Shown piece after piece: positions 1-5,725 of a stretch of DNA of 11,236 bases. Every line of letters starts with the position of its first letter. Position 1 is the first letter of the stretch. Origin of the DNA: Bacillota bacterium (GTDB taxonomy: Bacteria; Bacillota; Clostridia; Oscillospirales; Ruminococcaceae); assembly GCA_023395435.1 (NCBI GenBank), contig JAEWZG010000062.1:1-11236 (forward strand), written 5' to 3'. The position numbers and the translations under genes are program-made. The notes beneath the pieces are model-generated. The model made no database searches, was not told the origin of the DNA, and saw only the letters and a list, made by a program, of their open reading frames with translations.

Positions 1-20
1 GAAAAGTGTTTATACTTTTC
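1..20 (+). terminator. Short hairpin upstream of tRNA-Asn
   Basis: A 7-bp perfect inverted repeat (GAAAAGT, 1-7, and ACTTTTC, 14-20) encloses a 6-nt loop and is followed by a weak T-rich stretch. It could be the terminator of a gene lying before the window or simply an AT-rich coincidence. The window edge prevents a decision. Confidence 0.3.
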
Positions 21-50
21 TCATTTGTGCATATATACTATATTAAATAT

Positions 51-126
51 TCCTCAATAGCTCAGTCGGTAGAGCATGCGGCTGTTAACCGCAGGGTCGT
101 TGGTTCGAGTCCAACTTGGGGAGCCA
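51..126 (+). tRNA. tRNA-Asn (GTT), insertion site of the element
   Basis: The sequence folds as a complete tRNA. The acceptor stem TCCTCAA (51-57) pairs with TTGGGGA (116-122) through one G-T pair. The D-arm is GCTC..GAGC, the anticodon loop CTGTTAACC carries GTT, and the T-arm is centred on GGTTCGAGTCC. The discriminator G123 is followed by an encoded CCA (124-126). Anticodon GTT gives asparagine. The 3' half from position 82 also forms one end of a 47-bp repeat found again at 5878-5924, so the integrated element has rebuilt the 3' half of the gene and left the tRNA functional. A TATACT box at 34-39 is a plausible -10 element, but its -35 box is weak. Confidence 0.97.
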
Positions 127-128
127 AT
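82..128 (+). repeat. attL: 47-bp direct repeat in the tRNA-Asn 3' end
   Basis: The 47 bases from the anticodon loop through CCA plus AAT are identical to 5878-5924, and the match breaks on both sides (G81 against A5877; C129 against T5925). Tyrosine recombinases commonly use the 3' half of tRNA genes as attB. The integrase gene begins about 100 bases inside this end and reads toward it, the usual arrangement. The crossover probably lies in the anticodon-loop part of the repeat, which is inferred by analogy. Confidence 0.93.
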
Positions 129-136
129 CGTTAAAC

Positions 137-179
137 CCTTACAGATAGCGTCTTTACGTTGTTTGTAAGGTGTTTTTTT
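137..179 (+). terminator. Terminator after tRNA-Asn, supplied by the element
   Basis: CCTTAC (137-142) pairs with GTAAGG (165-170), with an inner GCGT/ACGT helix, followed by a T-tract at 173-179. It lies just inside the element and would end tRNA transcription in place of the host terminator displaced by the insertion. It has a T-tract only on the plus side, so it is unlikely to serve int. Confidence 0.65.
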
Positions 180-208
180 ATGTCTGAAAGAGTATGTTAT
201 TTCTCTTT

Positions 209-228
209 TTCTAACAGAAATTCTAACA
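209..228 (+). promoter_or_regulatory. Candidate integrase arm-type sites, left end
   Basis: Two direct copies of TTCTAACA lie at 209-216 and 221-228, 12 bases apart, the second abutting the int stop codon. Two more copies in the same orientation lie near the other end (5707-5714, 5718-5725). Tn916- and lambda-type integrases bind such paired repeats near both ends with their N-terminal arm-binding domain. The role is inferred from position and pairing. Confidence 0.55.
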
Positions 229-1377
229 CTACTTATGGAATACATTTTGAAAAGCTTGTGCCATATTGTCTTTTCTTTGTATATCCAGATGAGAATATAT
301 GTTGGCTGTCAGCTTAATATCAGCATGACCTAACCATTCCTGTATGTCTTTCAGATTAAAACCTTGAAAGATTAACCAACTAGCACAGCTATGTCGAAGT
401 TCGTGGAATCTGATATGTTTTAGTGAGTATTTATCAAGCAGTTTACTGAATTGATGAGTAATATATGTCGGTTGATAAGGTTGTCCGTTATCCCATTTGA
501 ATATATACTCATTGCTGATATACTCTTTGCCGAATACTTTTCTGTTTATTTGTTCGGCTTCTTTTAGTGATAAAACAATGTTTCGTATATCTTCTGTTAG
601 AGGAAAACTCCTGTAACTTGTTTCATTCTTTGTTTTATCCTTTTCAACAACGCTTGTTCCTAAAGATACAGTATGCTTGATAGTAACTAAATTATTTGAT
701 AAATCAATACTATCCCATTTCAGACCTAACACTTCACTTCTTCTTAACCCATATATTGCAGTAACCTTAATTAGTGGGTACAAAGGCTCGTCTTTGATAG
801 CTTCAAACAGTTTAGATAATTCTTCATTGTTGTAGAAGTTCCATTCAAACCTTTGAAGTTTAGGAAGTACAATTTTGTCACAGGGGTTAGTATTTATCAG
901 ATTATCCTTGACAGCTTCTTTTAATGCTTGTCTGATAACATTTTTGTGAAGCCTTAAGGTCTTTGCAGACAATCCACCTTTTCCGTCTATCCTACCACTT
1001 TTAAACTTAGTATCAAAGTATTGTTGAAGGATAGTATGGTTAATATCAATTAGTTTGACATTAAGGTTATCAAAGTAGGGAAGTATGTGAGTTTTAGCTG
1101 CAGCTGAATATCCTTGCAGAGTTACAATATCAATTCTCAATTCAGATATTTCAAGCCAATGCCTGATGTAGTCAATAAACAGAATATCACTAGAAATCAA
1201 ATTTTCTCTCAATTCATATTCCTGTATCTTTTCCCGAAGGAACTTTTCAGCATTCTTTTTATTACCTCTTACTGTTAAGCCTGTGCATATCCATTTTGGT
1301 TTTCTCTTTCCGTATTTGTCATATACGTTTAAAACAGCATAATATTTGTTATTCTTGATTTGTAGGCTTCCTGTCAT
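229..1377 (-). CDS. int: Tyrosine recombinase (integrase) of the Tn916/phage type
   Basis: This 382-aa enzyme should catalyse site-specific integration into, and with Xis excision from, tRNA-Asn. Residues about 3-55 (GSLQIKNNKYYAVLNVYDKYG...) look like an arm-type, AP2-like DNA-binding domain. Residues about 63-165 form the SAM-like core-binding domain, and the rest is the catalytic domain. The visible catalytic set is R212 in GLRRSE, a lysine near 248-250, H325 and R328 in HELRH, H351 in LGH, and the nucleophile Y361 in ANIYSHL. Length is normal for the family and the active site is intact. The ATG has AAAGGAG seven bases upstream. The gene lies 52 bases downstream of xis and is probably the last gene of the rep-xis-int operon, next to attL. 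Confidence 0.95.
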   Translation of the reverse strand: MTGSLQIKNNKYYAVLNVYDKYGKRKPKWICTGLTVRGNKKNAEKFLREKIQEYELRENLISSDILFIDYIRHWLEISELRIDIVTLQGYSAAAKTHILPYFDNLNVKLIDINHTILQQYFDTKFKSGRIDGKGGLSAKTLRLHKNVIRQALKEAVKDNLINTNPCDKIVLPKLQRFEWNFYNNEELSKLFEAIKDEPLYPLIKVTAIYGLRRSEVLGLKWDSIDLSNNLVTIKHTVSLGTSVVEKDKTKNETSYRSFPLTEDIRNIVLSLKEAEQINRKVFGKEYISNEYIFKWDNGQPYQPTYITHQFSKLLDKYSLKHIRFHELRHSCASWLIFQGFNLKDIQEWLGHADIKLTANIYSHLDIQRKDNMAQAFQNVFHK

Positions 1378-1429
1378 TGTTTTGCTCCTTTCTTCTGACA
1401 GCTTTATTTCCTACCGTTATATTACTATA

Positions 1430-1606
1430 TTATCGGCAAGCTTCTATAAAGTCAATAAGAAAGGTTTTAGGTATTATATATTTTCTACCTATTTTGATAC
1501 AGCATAGCTTCTTATTCTGAATTAATCTGTATACTGTATTTTTCCCTATTCTTAACGCTTGCATGACTTGTTCTATTGTCAGAACATCTGGGTATTTGTC
1601 AAACAT
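1430..1606 (-). CDS. xis: Small excisionase-like helix-turn-helix protein
   Basis: This 58-aa protein begins MFDKYPDVLTIEQVMQALRI and continues GKNTVYRLIQNKKLCCIKIG, then a basic RKYIIP wing. The pattern, an LTIEQ(V) helix, a GKNTVYRLI recognition helix and an IGRKYIIP hairpin, is that of excisionase/MerR-like winged HTH proteins (DNA-binding domain, excisionase family). Such proteins bend att DNA and direct the integrase toward excision. The ATG has AAAGGAG five bases upstream, directly against the rep stop codon, so translation is probably coupled to rep. It lies between rep and int, where Tn916-like elements often carry xis. Function is inferred from fold and position. Confidence 0.88.
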   Translation of the reverse strand: MFDKYPDVLTIEQVMQALRIGKNTVYRLIQNKKLCCIKIGRKYIIPKTFLIDFIEACR

Positions 1607-1618
1607 TTAAACTCCTTT

Positions 1619-2593
1619 CTAAAATATTTTTTCATCACAGTATATTTCCTCAAAGCCTTCTATACAGTCGATCACAATAGTTGCGTCTTTTTTATCAGAC
1701 ATTTCTTCAACCTTATTAATACGCCTTAAAAATGCTTCCCATGTAGTTGGTGCTTCCTGTTGAACATTTTTGTATTGCTCTGATAGAGGAATATTTGTAG
1801 TAATATATACATTGTGATAACAGGCTGTTTTGTCTGCGTATCTACAAGGTAGTGGGACAGGGTAACCGTCAAGATAATTAAGCATTTGACTTATTTTAAT
1901 ATCACTTCTGAATTCTTCAAATACAATAACATCTTCACCTTTGTAACCGTCAAAAGGGTTAGCATAGTTAGTTACTCGATATACATTTCTGTAACCAAAC
2001 TGTTCCATTATCCCTCTTGTCTTTCCTGTTCCTGTTGTACCCCATATATATGTAACATTAAGTAAGCGAAATTCATCACGATACTTATCTTCGAGTAAAG
2101 TCTGTCTTGCTCTTTCAACCTTATCTAATCTGTTCATACAACTTGGGAAAGCTTCAAGTATTTCCTTGTCAGATTTACCTTCTTTGATTAACTCGATTAT
2201 ATCTTCACTCACCGTATTACTTCCTTGTCTGTCTGGGGGCATTTCGCCAGACTCTTCAAAAGTTTCTATTAGATTAGTTTCTTTCTTCTTATCATCTGCC
2301 CATTTTCCTTCTTTTCTTATGTAGTTACGGTTATCAATGTTTTTACCTCTTGCATTTTCAAAATGTGCTTCAGGAAATCTGTTTTTCATTGTTTCAAACA
2401 TAACAGCATTTGCAAAGAGCATATATACATGAGTATGTGGTGTTCCGTTATTTCCTATTTCATCACACATACACCAATATACGATGTTTTTAAACTGATT
2501 GAAACACTCTTTTATTTTCTCATGGGTATAGCCTTTTTCCAAAGGGTTATTAATAGTAAGTTGCCATTTGCGACTTGCTAAACCATTAGCCAT
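1619..2593 (-). CDS. rep: CRESS-type rolling-circle replication protein (HUH nuclease plus SF3 helicase)
   Basis: This 324-aa protein should nick the origin hairpin, start rolling-circle replication and unwind the DNA. The nuclease domain shows motif I WQLTINNP (10-17), motif II PHTHVYM with metal-binding H53 and H55, and motif III NYIRKEG with nucleophile Y91 and K94. The preceding FPEAHFENARG strand also resembles circovirus Reps. The helicase domain has Walker A GTTGTGKT (185-192), Walker B VIVFEE (222-227) and motif C YITTN (263-267). Length and domain order match circular Rep-encoding ssDNA virus Reps and the bacterial pCRESS plasmid and integrated Reps, not classical pMV158- or pC194-type Reps. 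The ATG follows AAGGGAGG (2601-2608) with a 7-base spacer. A consensus promoter and a TAGTATTAC hairpin lie upstream. It is the first gene of rep-xis-int. Confidence 0.95.
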   Translation of the reverse strand: MANGLASRKWQLTINNPLEKGYTHEKIKECFNQFKNIVYWCMCDEIGNNGTPHTHVYMLFANAVMFETMKNRFPEAHFENARGKNIDNRNYIRKEGKWADDKKKETNLIETFEESGEMPPDRQGSNTVSEDIIELIKEGKSDKEILEAFPSCMNRLDKVERARQTLLEDKYRDEFRLLNVTYIWGTTGTGKTRGIMEQFGYRNVYRVTNYANPFDGYKGEDVIVFEEFRSDIKISQMLNYLDGYPVPLPCRYADKTACYHNVYITTNIPLSEQYKNVQQEAPTTWEAFLRRINKVEEMSDKKDATIVIDCIEGFEEIYCDEKIF

Positions 2594-2600
2594 AAGTACA

Positions 2601-2608
2601 CCTCCCTT
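2601..2608 (-). promoter_or_regulatory. Strong ribosome binding site of rep
   Basis: On the minus strand AAGGGAGG lies seven bases before the rep ATG. It is nearly perfectly complementary to the 16S rRNA 3' end and fixes the start of rep at 2593. Confidence 0.8.
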
Positions 2609-2638
2609 CTCTAATTAAAATTACACAACAACACAGAA

Positions 2639-2668
2639 GTTGTAAAAGGTAATACTATCTTTTACAAC
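2639..2668 (-). other. Rolling-circle origin hairpin with CRESS nonanucleotide TAGTATTAC
   Basis: GTTGTAAAAG (2639-2648) and CTTTTACAAC (2659-2668) form a perfect 10-bp stem with a 10-nt loop. On the rep strand the loop reads ATAGTATTAC and contains TAGTATTAC, the nonanucleotide displayed by circovirus origin hairpins and nicked by Rep in TAGTATT/AC. By analogy the nick would fall between 2651 and 2650 on the minus strand. It lies 45 bases upstream of the CRESS-type rep start, the common arrangement in CRESS replicons. A mirror-like AC-rich block, ACACAACAACACA (2623-2635), beside the stem may hold Rep-binding iterons; this is speculative. Confidence 0.88.
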
Positions 2669-2670
2669 CA

Positions 2671-2718
2671 TGCTTTGCGTGGTTCAAGTTCCTCGCTTTT
2701 GAACCAACGCAATAAGCA
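2671..2718. repeat. Long imperfect hairpin in the origin region
   Basis: The arm at 2671-2687 (TGCTTTGCGTGGTTCAA) pairs with 2699-2718, a TTGAACC-A-ACGCA-AT-AAGCA arm, with a one-base and a two-base bulge. The loop contains CCTCGCTT. It lies in the rep leader, just 5' of the origin hairpin. It could be a second structural part of the origin, a single-strand origin, or a transcript attenuator controlling rep. The sequence does not decide among these. Confidence 0.6.
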
Positions 2719-2726
2719 ACAAGTTT

Positions 2727-2742
2727 GTAAATGTAAATTTAC
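2727..2742. promoter_or_regulatory. Operator-like dyad downstream of the rep promoter
   Basis: GTAAAT and ATTTAC (2727-2732, 2737-2742) form a perfect dyad with four central bases, about 8-24 bases downstream of the predicted rep transcription start. A related TTTAC/GTAAA dyad overlaps the divergent repressor promoter. The pair is what a dimeric XRE repressor would use to control both genes. Binding is inferred. Confidence 0.5.
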
Positions 2743-2756
2743 TATCTTGTAAGCAT

Positions 2757-2785
2757 ATTATATACCATAACTTTTCTGTTGTCAA
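2757..2785 (-). promoter_or_regulatory. Consensus promoter of the rep-xis-int operon
   Basis: On the minus strand TTGACA (2780-2785) and TATAAT (2757-2762) are separated by exactly 17 bases, a perfect sigma-70/SigA promoter. Transcription would start near 2750 and give a leader of about 155 bases that includes both origin-region hairpins. Such a strong promoter probably needs repression, which fits the adjacent dyads and repressor gene. Confidence 0.85.
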
Positions 2786-2806
2786 CAACTTTTTTTTAAA
2801 TTGCTA

Positions 2807-2835
2807 TTTACAAATTAGTAAACTTGTGATATTAT
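2807..2835 (+). promoter_or_regulatory. Promoter and operator-like dyad of the S24-type repressor
   Basis: TTTACA (2807-2812) and TATTAT (2830-2835) have a 17-base spacer and point toward the repressor gene. The dyad TTTAC-AAATTA-GTAAA (2807-2822) overlaps the -35 box, suggesting autoregulation. Transcription would start near 2842, after the GTG at 2826, which argues against that codon as the start. Confidence 0.6.
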
Positions 2836-2864
2836 ATGTTTATCACATGAAAAGGACAGATATT

Positions 2865-3611
2865 ATGGCATACGCACGTTTGTTGAATGATTTAATAGAG
2901 AAGTCTGGATTGACAGCTAAAGACATAGCACAGAAATGCACAGAGCAAGGGCAGAAGATTACTGCTTCATACATTAGCATTTTGAGAAATGAGAACAGTA
3001 ACAGGGTACCGTCAGAAGAACTATCAAGAGTGCTGGAAAAGGTTTTGAATGCAGAGCCAGAACAGCTAGTAGTTGAAGCATATATTGAAAATGCACCTGA
3101 AAAGGTTAAAGAAGCTATTAGAAATATGATGGTTTCATCAGTAAAGTTTGCATTTATAGCTTTAGGTAATCAAGTAAAAGAAGAAGAAAAAGAATTAATA
3201 ATAGCAGAAAGTTTAAAACAGCCATATTCAACAATAGTTTTAAGTTTGGCAAGTCAAACAGATGTTGATGTATTAAATCAAAATATGATTACTAGTACAG
3301 AAGAATTTGATGGTAAACAATACAATACACAGATGAATTTTAACATTGATTTTGAAGTTAAAGATGATTCTATGGCACCGAAGTTTAGCAAGGGTGACAA
3401 GGTTAAGCTTCAGACACAGAGAGAATACACGAATGGTGACATAGTTTGCTACAAGGCTAAGTCAGACAATAGTATGAAGTACAGAAAGCTTTATATGAAA
3501 GACAACAAAACAATGCTCGTTCCTTTTAATTTTGAATATGAGATAGAAGAGTACAGCAAAGAGGAAGTATCAATCATAGGCAAGGTTACGCACATAGTCA
3601 AGAATTTATAG
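2865..3611 (+). CDS. XRE-family repressor with C-terminal S24/LexA-like domain
   Basis: This 248-aa protein is the likely switch between integrated and replicating states. Residues about 3-68 form a helix-turn-helix domain (LTAKDIAQKC...ITASYISILRNENSNRVPS). Residues about 160-248 resemble the S24 peptidase/LexA C-terminal domain: EVKDDSMAPKFSKGD carries the nucleophile-position S169, followed by NGDIVCYKA and KYRKLY. Two features are atypical. The usual V-K-R-L lysine position reads Y-R-K-L, so the general base may be shifted or lost, and no clear Ala-Gly cleavage site precedes the domain. Autocleavage is therefore uncertain. The start at 2865 is preferred over upstream GTG 2826 and ATG 2847 because AAAAGGA (2850-2856) lies eight bases before it and the GTG is inside the promoter. 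It is divergent from rep and followed by a strong terminator. Confidence 0.85.
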   Translation: MAYARLLNDLIEKSGLTAKDIAQKCTEQGQKITASYISILRNENSNRVPSEELSRVLEKVLNAEPEQLVVEAYIENAPEKVKEAIRNMMVSSVKFAFIALGNQVKEEEKELIIAESLKQPYSTIVLSLASQTDVDVLNQNMITSTEEFDGKQYNTQMNFNIDFEVKDDSMAPKFSKGDKVKLQTQREYTNGDIVCYKAKSDNSMKYRKLYMKDNKTMLVPFNFEYEIEEYSKEEVSIIGKVTHIVKNL

Positions 3612-3623
3612 TTTGTGGTTTTT

Positions 3624-3695
3624 AGTATGTATAGTAAACAAGAGGAGATTCCCGAATTGCATTCGGAAATCTCCTCTTTGTTTTCATTATACATA
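3624..3695 (+). terminator. Long hairpin terminator after the repressor gene
   Basis: A 17-bp stem with one mismatch (3641-3657 with 3661-3677) surrounds a TGC loop and is followed by TTGTTTTC. An outer helix, AGTATGTATA (3624-3633) with its complement just before 3696, extends the structure. It separates the repressor from the cargo genes. Confidence 0.85.
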
Positions 3696-3700
3696 CTTTG

Positions 3701-3768
3701 CTTGTCAATAGGCTTTTGCGACATAAATCCTCGCTTCGCTCGGTTTATTTCACAGTCCTATTGACAAG
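3701..3768. repeat. 12-bp inverted repeat with structured interior
   Basis: CTTGTCAATAGG (3701-3712) and CCTATTGACAAG (3757-3768) are perfect complements. The 44-base interior can form a smaller helix, ATAAATC with GGTTTAT. Its apical loop carries CCTCGCTT (3729-3736), the same octamer as in the loop of the hairpin at 2671-2718. Coming right after a complete terminator, it is not needed for termination and may be a single-strand origin or another replication structure. That role is speculative. Confidence 0.55.
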
Positions 3769-3815
3769 ATATGAAAGAAAAAGAATATAAATGTAAAATT
3801 ATGTTGTAATGTGAC

Positions 3816-3844
3816 TTGACTTTTTTGTAACCATGCAATAAACT
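3816..3844 (+). promoter_or_regulatory. Predicted promoter of the 317-aa cargo gene
   Basis: TTGACT (3816-3821) and TAAACT (3839-3844) have a 17-base spacer. Transcription would start near 3851, about 45 bases before the ATG. No dyad like those at the rep/repressor promoters is seen, so the cargo may be expressed while the element is integrated. Confidence 0.5.
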
Positions 3845-3894
3845 GAATATATGGAATCATTTCCAAATTTTTATAAATTAAGGAGAAATATCTA

Positions 3895-4848
3895 ATGGGA
3901 AAGAAAAACTTTAGAGTTATACCTACGCTAACAGAGGAAAGTATTAAAGAAATAAAAAACAGATTTATAAAAGTTGGTCGAACTATTATAGCTACCCAAA
4001 AAGATATAGTAGACGGAAAGTATAAAAAATTAGGAATAACTTTTATAAACAATAAAATTAGTTACAAAAATGAAATGTTACCAGATAAAAAATCAGGTAG
4101 GTTTTCAAAATATAATTTTGAAGGAAGAGTTGTGCCTAGATACGATTTACCAAAAATAAAAAAGACTTTTTCTATAGATTACTATCCTTGGGGAAACACT
4201 GACTTACCAATGGAGACTGCTTATTATGAAAAACCAGTCGCACAAAAAGAAATATTACTTCCAGAGTATTTAATCTTTTCAATATCATTAGTAGAAACGA
4301 AAGATGATGAATATACATTTAAAATCGAAATTAATAGCGTAATAGATAAAATGTCTGCAGATTTTAATGAAGAGCTATTAAAGTATATTAATATATGTCA
4401 AGAAAACTTATCAGGTTATAGTGTATATTCAGAAGATGATGAACCCGAAGAAGAACTTATAAAAAGTACATATGTAAATTGGAATCTTCTACCGCCAAAG
4501 CCTTTAGGAATAGAATATTTTAAGACGAATTTTCCTCAAAAGACTGACGAAGAACACAAGGTTGCATATGATCGATATAAATATTTACTGTCTTTAAAAC
4601 CAAAACAATTATTTAGAGGACCAAATAGCTTTAATTACTATTTTGGGGCTGAATTCGATAATGGCATAGTTATATTAGAAAATATAAATGTGGGTAATGC
4701 TTTATATATTATTTATCAAGACTGGGAAACCATATCAAAATTAAGTAGAACTGAAATAATTGCTTTAAGAACAGATAAAGTAGATAGAGTTCTTCATACA
4801 AAGAATTGGATGCAGTTGGCTAACCATTTGTTAAGTAGCCATAAGTAA
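3895..4848 (+). CDS. Cargo protein of unknown function, 317 aa
   Basis: I do not recognise this family. The protein is soluble, with no signal peptide or membrane segment. It starts with a basic stretch (MGKKNFRVIPTLTEESIKEIKNRF), has an aromatic, proline-rich middle (SIDYYPWGNTDLPMETAYYEKP) and an acidic linker (YSEDDEPEEE). The C-terminal block of about 70 residues looks conserved in style: FGAEFDNGIVILENINVGNALYI, then QDWETISKLSRTEI and DRVLHTKNW. The ATG is fixed by AAGGAG eight bases upstream. It has its own promoter and terminator and sits between the element's repressor and attR, where integrative elements carry passenger genes. A defence or host-interaction role is a guess from position only. 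Confidence 0.8.
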   Translation: MGKKNFRVIPTLTEESIKEIKNRFIKVGRTIIATQKDIVDGKYKKLGITFINNKISYKNEMLPDKKSGRFSKYNFEGRVVPRYDLPKIKKTFSIDYYPWGNTDLPMETAYYEKPVAQKEILLPEYLIFSISLVETKDDEYTFKIEINSVIDKMSADFNEELLKYINICQENLSGYSVYSEDDEPEEELIKSTYVNWNLLPPKPLGIEYFKTNFPQKTDEEHKVAYDRYKYLLSLKPKQLFRGPNSFNYYFGAEFDNGIVILENINVGNALYIIYQDWETISKLSRTEIIALRTDKVDRVLHTKNWMQLANHLLSSHK

Positions 4849-4859
4849 TAGTAATTTAC

Positions 4860-4896
4860 AAAAAGAGATTGCCAATAATATAGGAATTCTCTTTTT
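4860..4896 (+). terminator. Terminator after the 317-aa cargo gene
   Basis: AAAAAGAGA (4860-4868) and TCTCTTTTT (4888-4896) form a 9-bp AT-rich stem with a 19-base loop. The T-tract is in the 3' arm and the A-tract in the 5' arm. It follows the stop codon by 11 bases and suggests that the cargo gene and the next gene are transcribed separately. Confidence 0.6.
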
Positions 4897-4973
4897 GAAT
4901 TAAGTATTATTTAGATATGACAATATACATATAAGTAATAATCTAAAAGGATAAAGAAATGTGAGGTTTTAAA

Positions 4974-5507
4974 ATGCAGACATTAGAAGCAGATAGTAAA
5001 GCTTGTATTAATGATAATATAATATTATTACAAACTTGCTATAAAGTATCAGAAAAGTCTTTTGAATTTGAAGAAAAAAGGGAGCAATCATTAATAAATC
5101 AATCTTCATTAATGATAACTGCATTTTCTTTCCTTGCTGTAGCAGTATTAATGATTATTCCTATGGTAATAGATTATTTAGACGTTAATAAAAGCAATTT
5201 ATTTGTATGTGTAGCCTTTGTAATGACTTTTTTAATAATTAGTATGGTATGTGCACTTTTTGTTCAATGGAGATGGAAATATAAAACGCTACCATCACCA
5301 AAAGAAATATATGAGTTTTGTTCATGCAACAAAGATGATTATAGTTCCGAAGAAAACTGCATAAAAAATACCATATTAACACTAGAAGATGTTTATCAAT
5401 CAAAAAAGATAATTAACGACAAAAGAGTAAAATTCATAATGCTATCAATATGTTTCTTTCTAATATCAATATTTTGTATAGTAATATCAGTAATAATTTT
5501 AAAATAA
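4974..5507 (+). CDS. Three-helix membrane protein of unknown function, 177 aa
   Basis: I do not recognise the family. The first 45 residues are charged and helical (KVSEKSFEFEEKREQSLINQ) and may form a coiled coil. Hydrophobic helices follow at about 45-67 (SSLMITAFSFLAVAVLMIIP), 75-98 and 153-176, the last reaching the C-terminus. A segment of about 55 residues between helices 2 and 3 has PSPKEIYEF and two nearby cysteines (CSC). No enzymatic motif is visible. GTGAGG before ATG 4974 supports the start. The next small gene begins 15 bases after the stop, so the two probably act together. A small multi-helix membrane protein with an uncharacterised partner in mobile-element cargo would fit a membrane-acting defence or toxin role, but nothing in the sequence proves it. 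Confidence 0.75.
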   Translation: MQTLEADSKACINDNIILLQTCYKVSEKSFEFEEKREQSLINQSSLMITAFSFLAVAVLMIIPMVIDYLDVNKSNLFVCVAFVMTFLIISMVCALFVQWRWKYKTLPSPKEIYEFCSCNKDDYSSEENCIKNTILTLEDVYQSKKIINDKRVKFIMLSICFFLISIFCIVISVIILK

Positions 5508-5522
5508 AAGAGGTGATAATTC

Positions 5523-5681
5523 ATGCCAAATAAAGATAGCGAGTCAAGTTCTCGTAAAATTCCAACCCATGAAACAAGGGCAATTAATAATAATGTTGTT
5601 TCAGAAACATTTGTAAAAGGTCATACAAGACCAACTCCACAAAAGCCTGTATCAGATGTAAAAAAGACAGAAAAGAAGTAA
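5523..5681 (+). CDS. Small basic, probably disordered protein, 52 aa
   Basis: This short frame, beginning MPNKDSESSSRKIPTHETRA, encodes 52 residues rich in Ser, Lys, Pro, Thr and Asn with almost no hydrophobic core. Its C-terminal tail is KPVSDVKKTEKK. It has a good ribosome binding site (AAGAGGTG, seven bases before the ATG) and lies 15 bases after the membrane-protein stop, so it is likely co-translated in a two-gene operon. It could be a regulator, inhibitor or partner of the membrane protein. No family is recognised. The strong ribosome site and operon spacing are the case for its being real. Confidence 0.65.
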   Translation: MPNKDSESSSRKIPTHETRAINNNVVSETFVKGHTRPTPQKPVSDVKKTEKK

Positions 5682-5706
5682 TATAATAACGGTAGAATCA
5701 AGCTGT

Positions 5707-5725
5707 TTCTAACATACTTCTAACA
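5707..5725 (+). promoter_or_regulatory. Candidate integrase arm-type sites, right end
   Basis: Two direct copies of TTCTAACA (5707-5714, 5718-5725) lie about 155 bases inside attR. The extended contexts match crosswise with the left pair: TTCTAACAGAA occurs at 209 and 5718, and TTCTAACA followed closely by TACTT at 221 and 5707. Such duplication at both ends is expected of arm sites bound by the integrase N-terminal domain. Confidence 0.55.

Noticed and set aside
54..245. 63-codon minus-strand frame across the tRNA
   Set aside because: It overlaps the tRNA-Asn gene; SPSWTRTNDPAVNSRM is the antisense translation of the tRNA and a known annotation artefact.
2363..2581. 72-codon plus-strand frame
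   Set aside because: It lies fully antisense to the well-supported rep gene and has no ribosome site.
3491..3724. 77-codon minus-strand frame
   Set aside because: It is antisense to the repressor 3' end and its terminator hairpin.
3750..4052. 100-codon minus-strand frame with hydrophobic segments
   Set aside because: It is antisense to the promoter and start of the 317-aa gene; its hydrophobicity comes from reading A-rich DNA backward.
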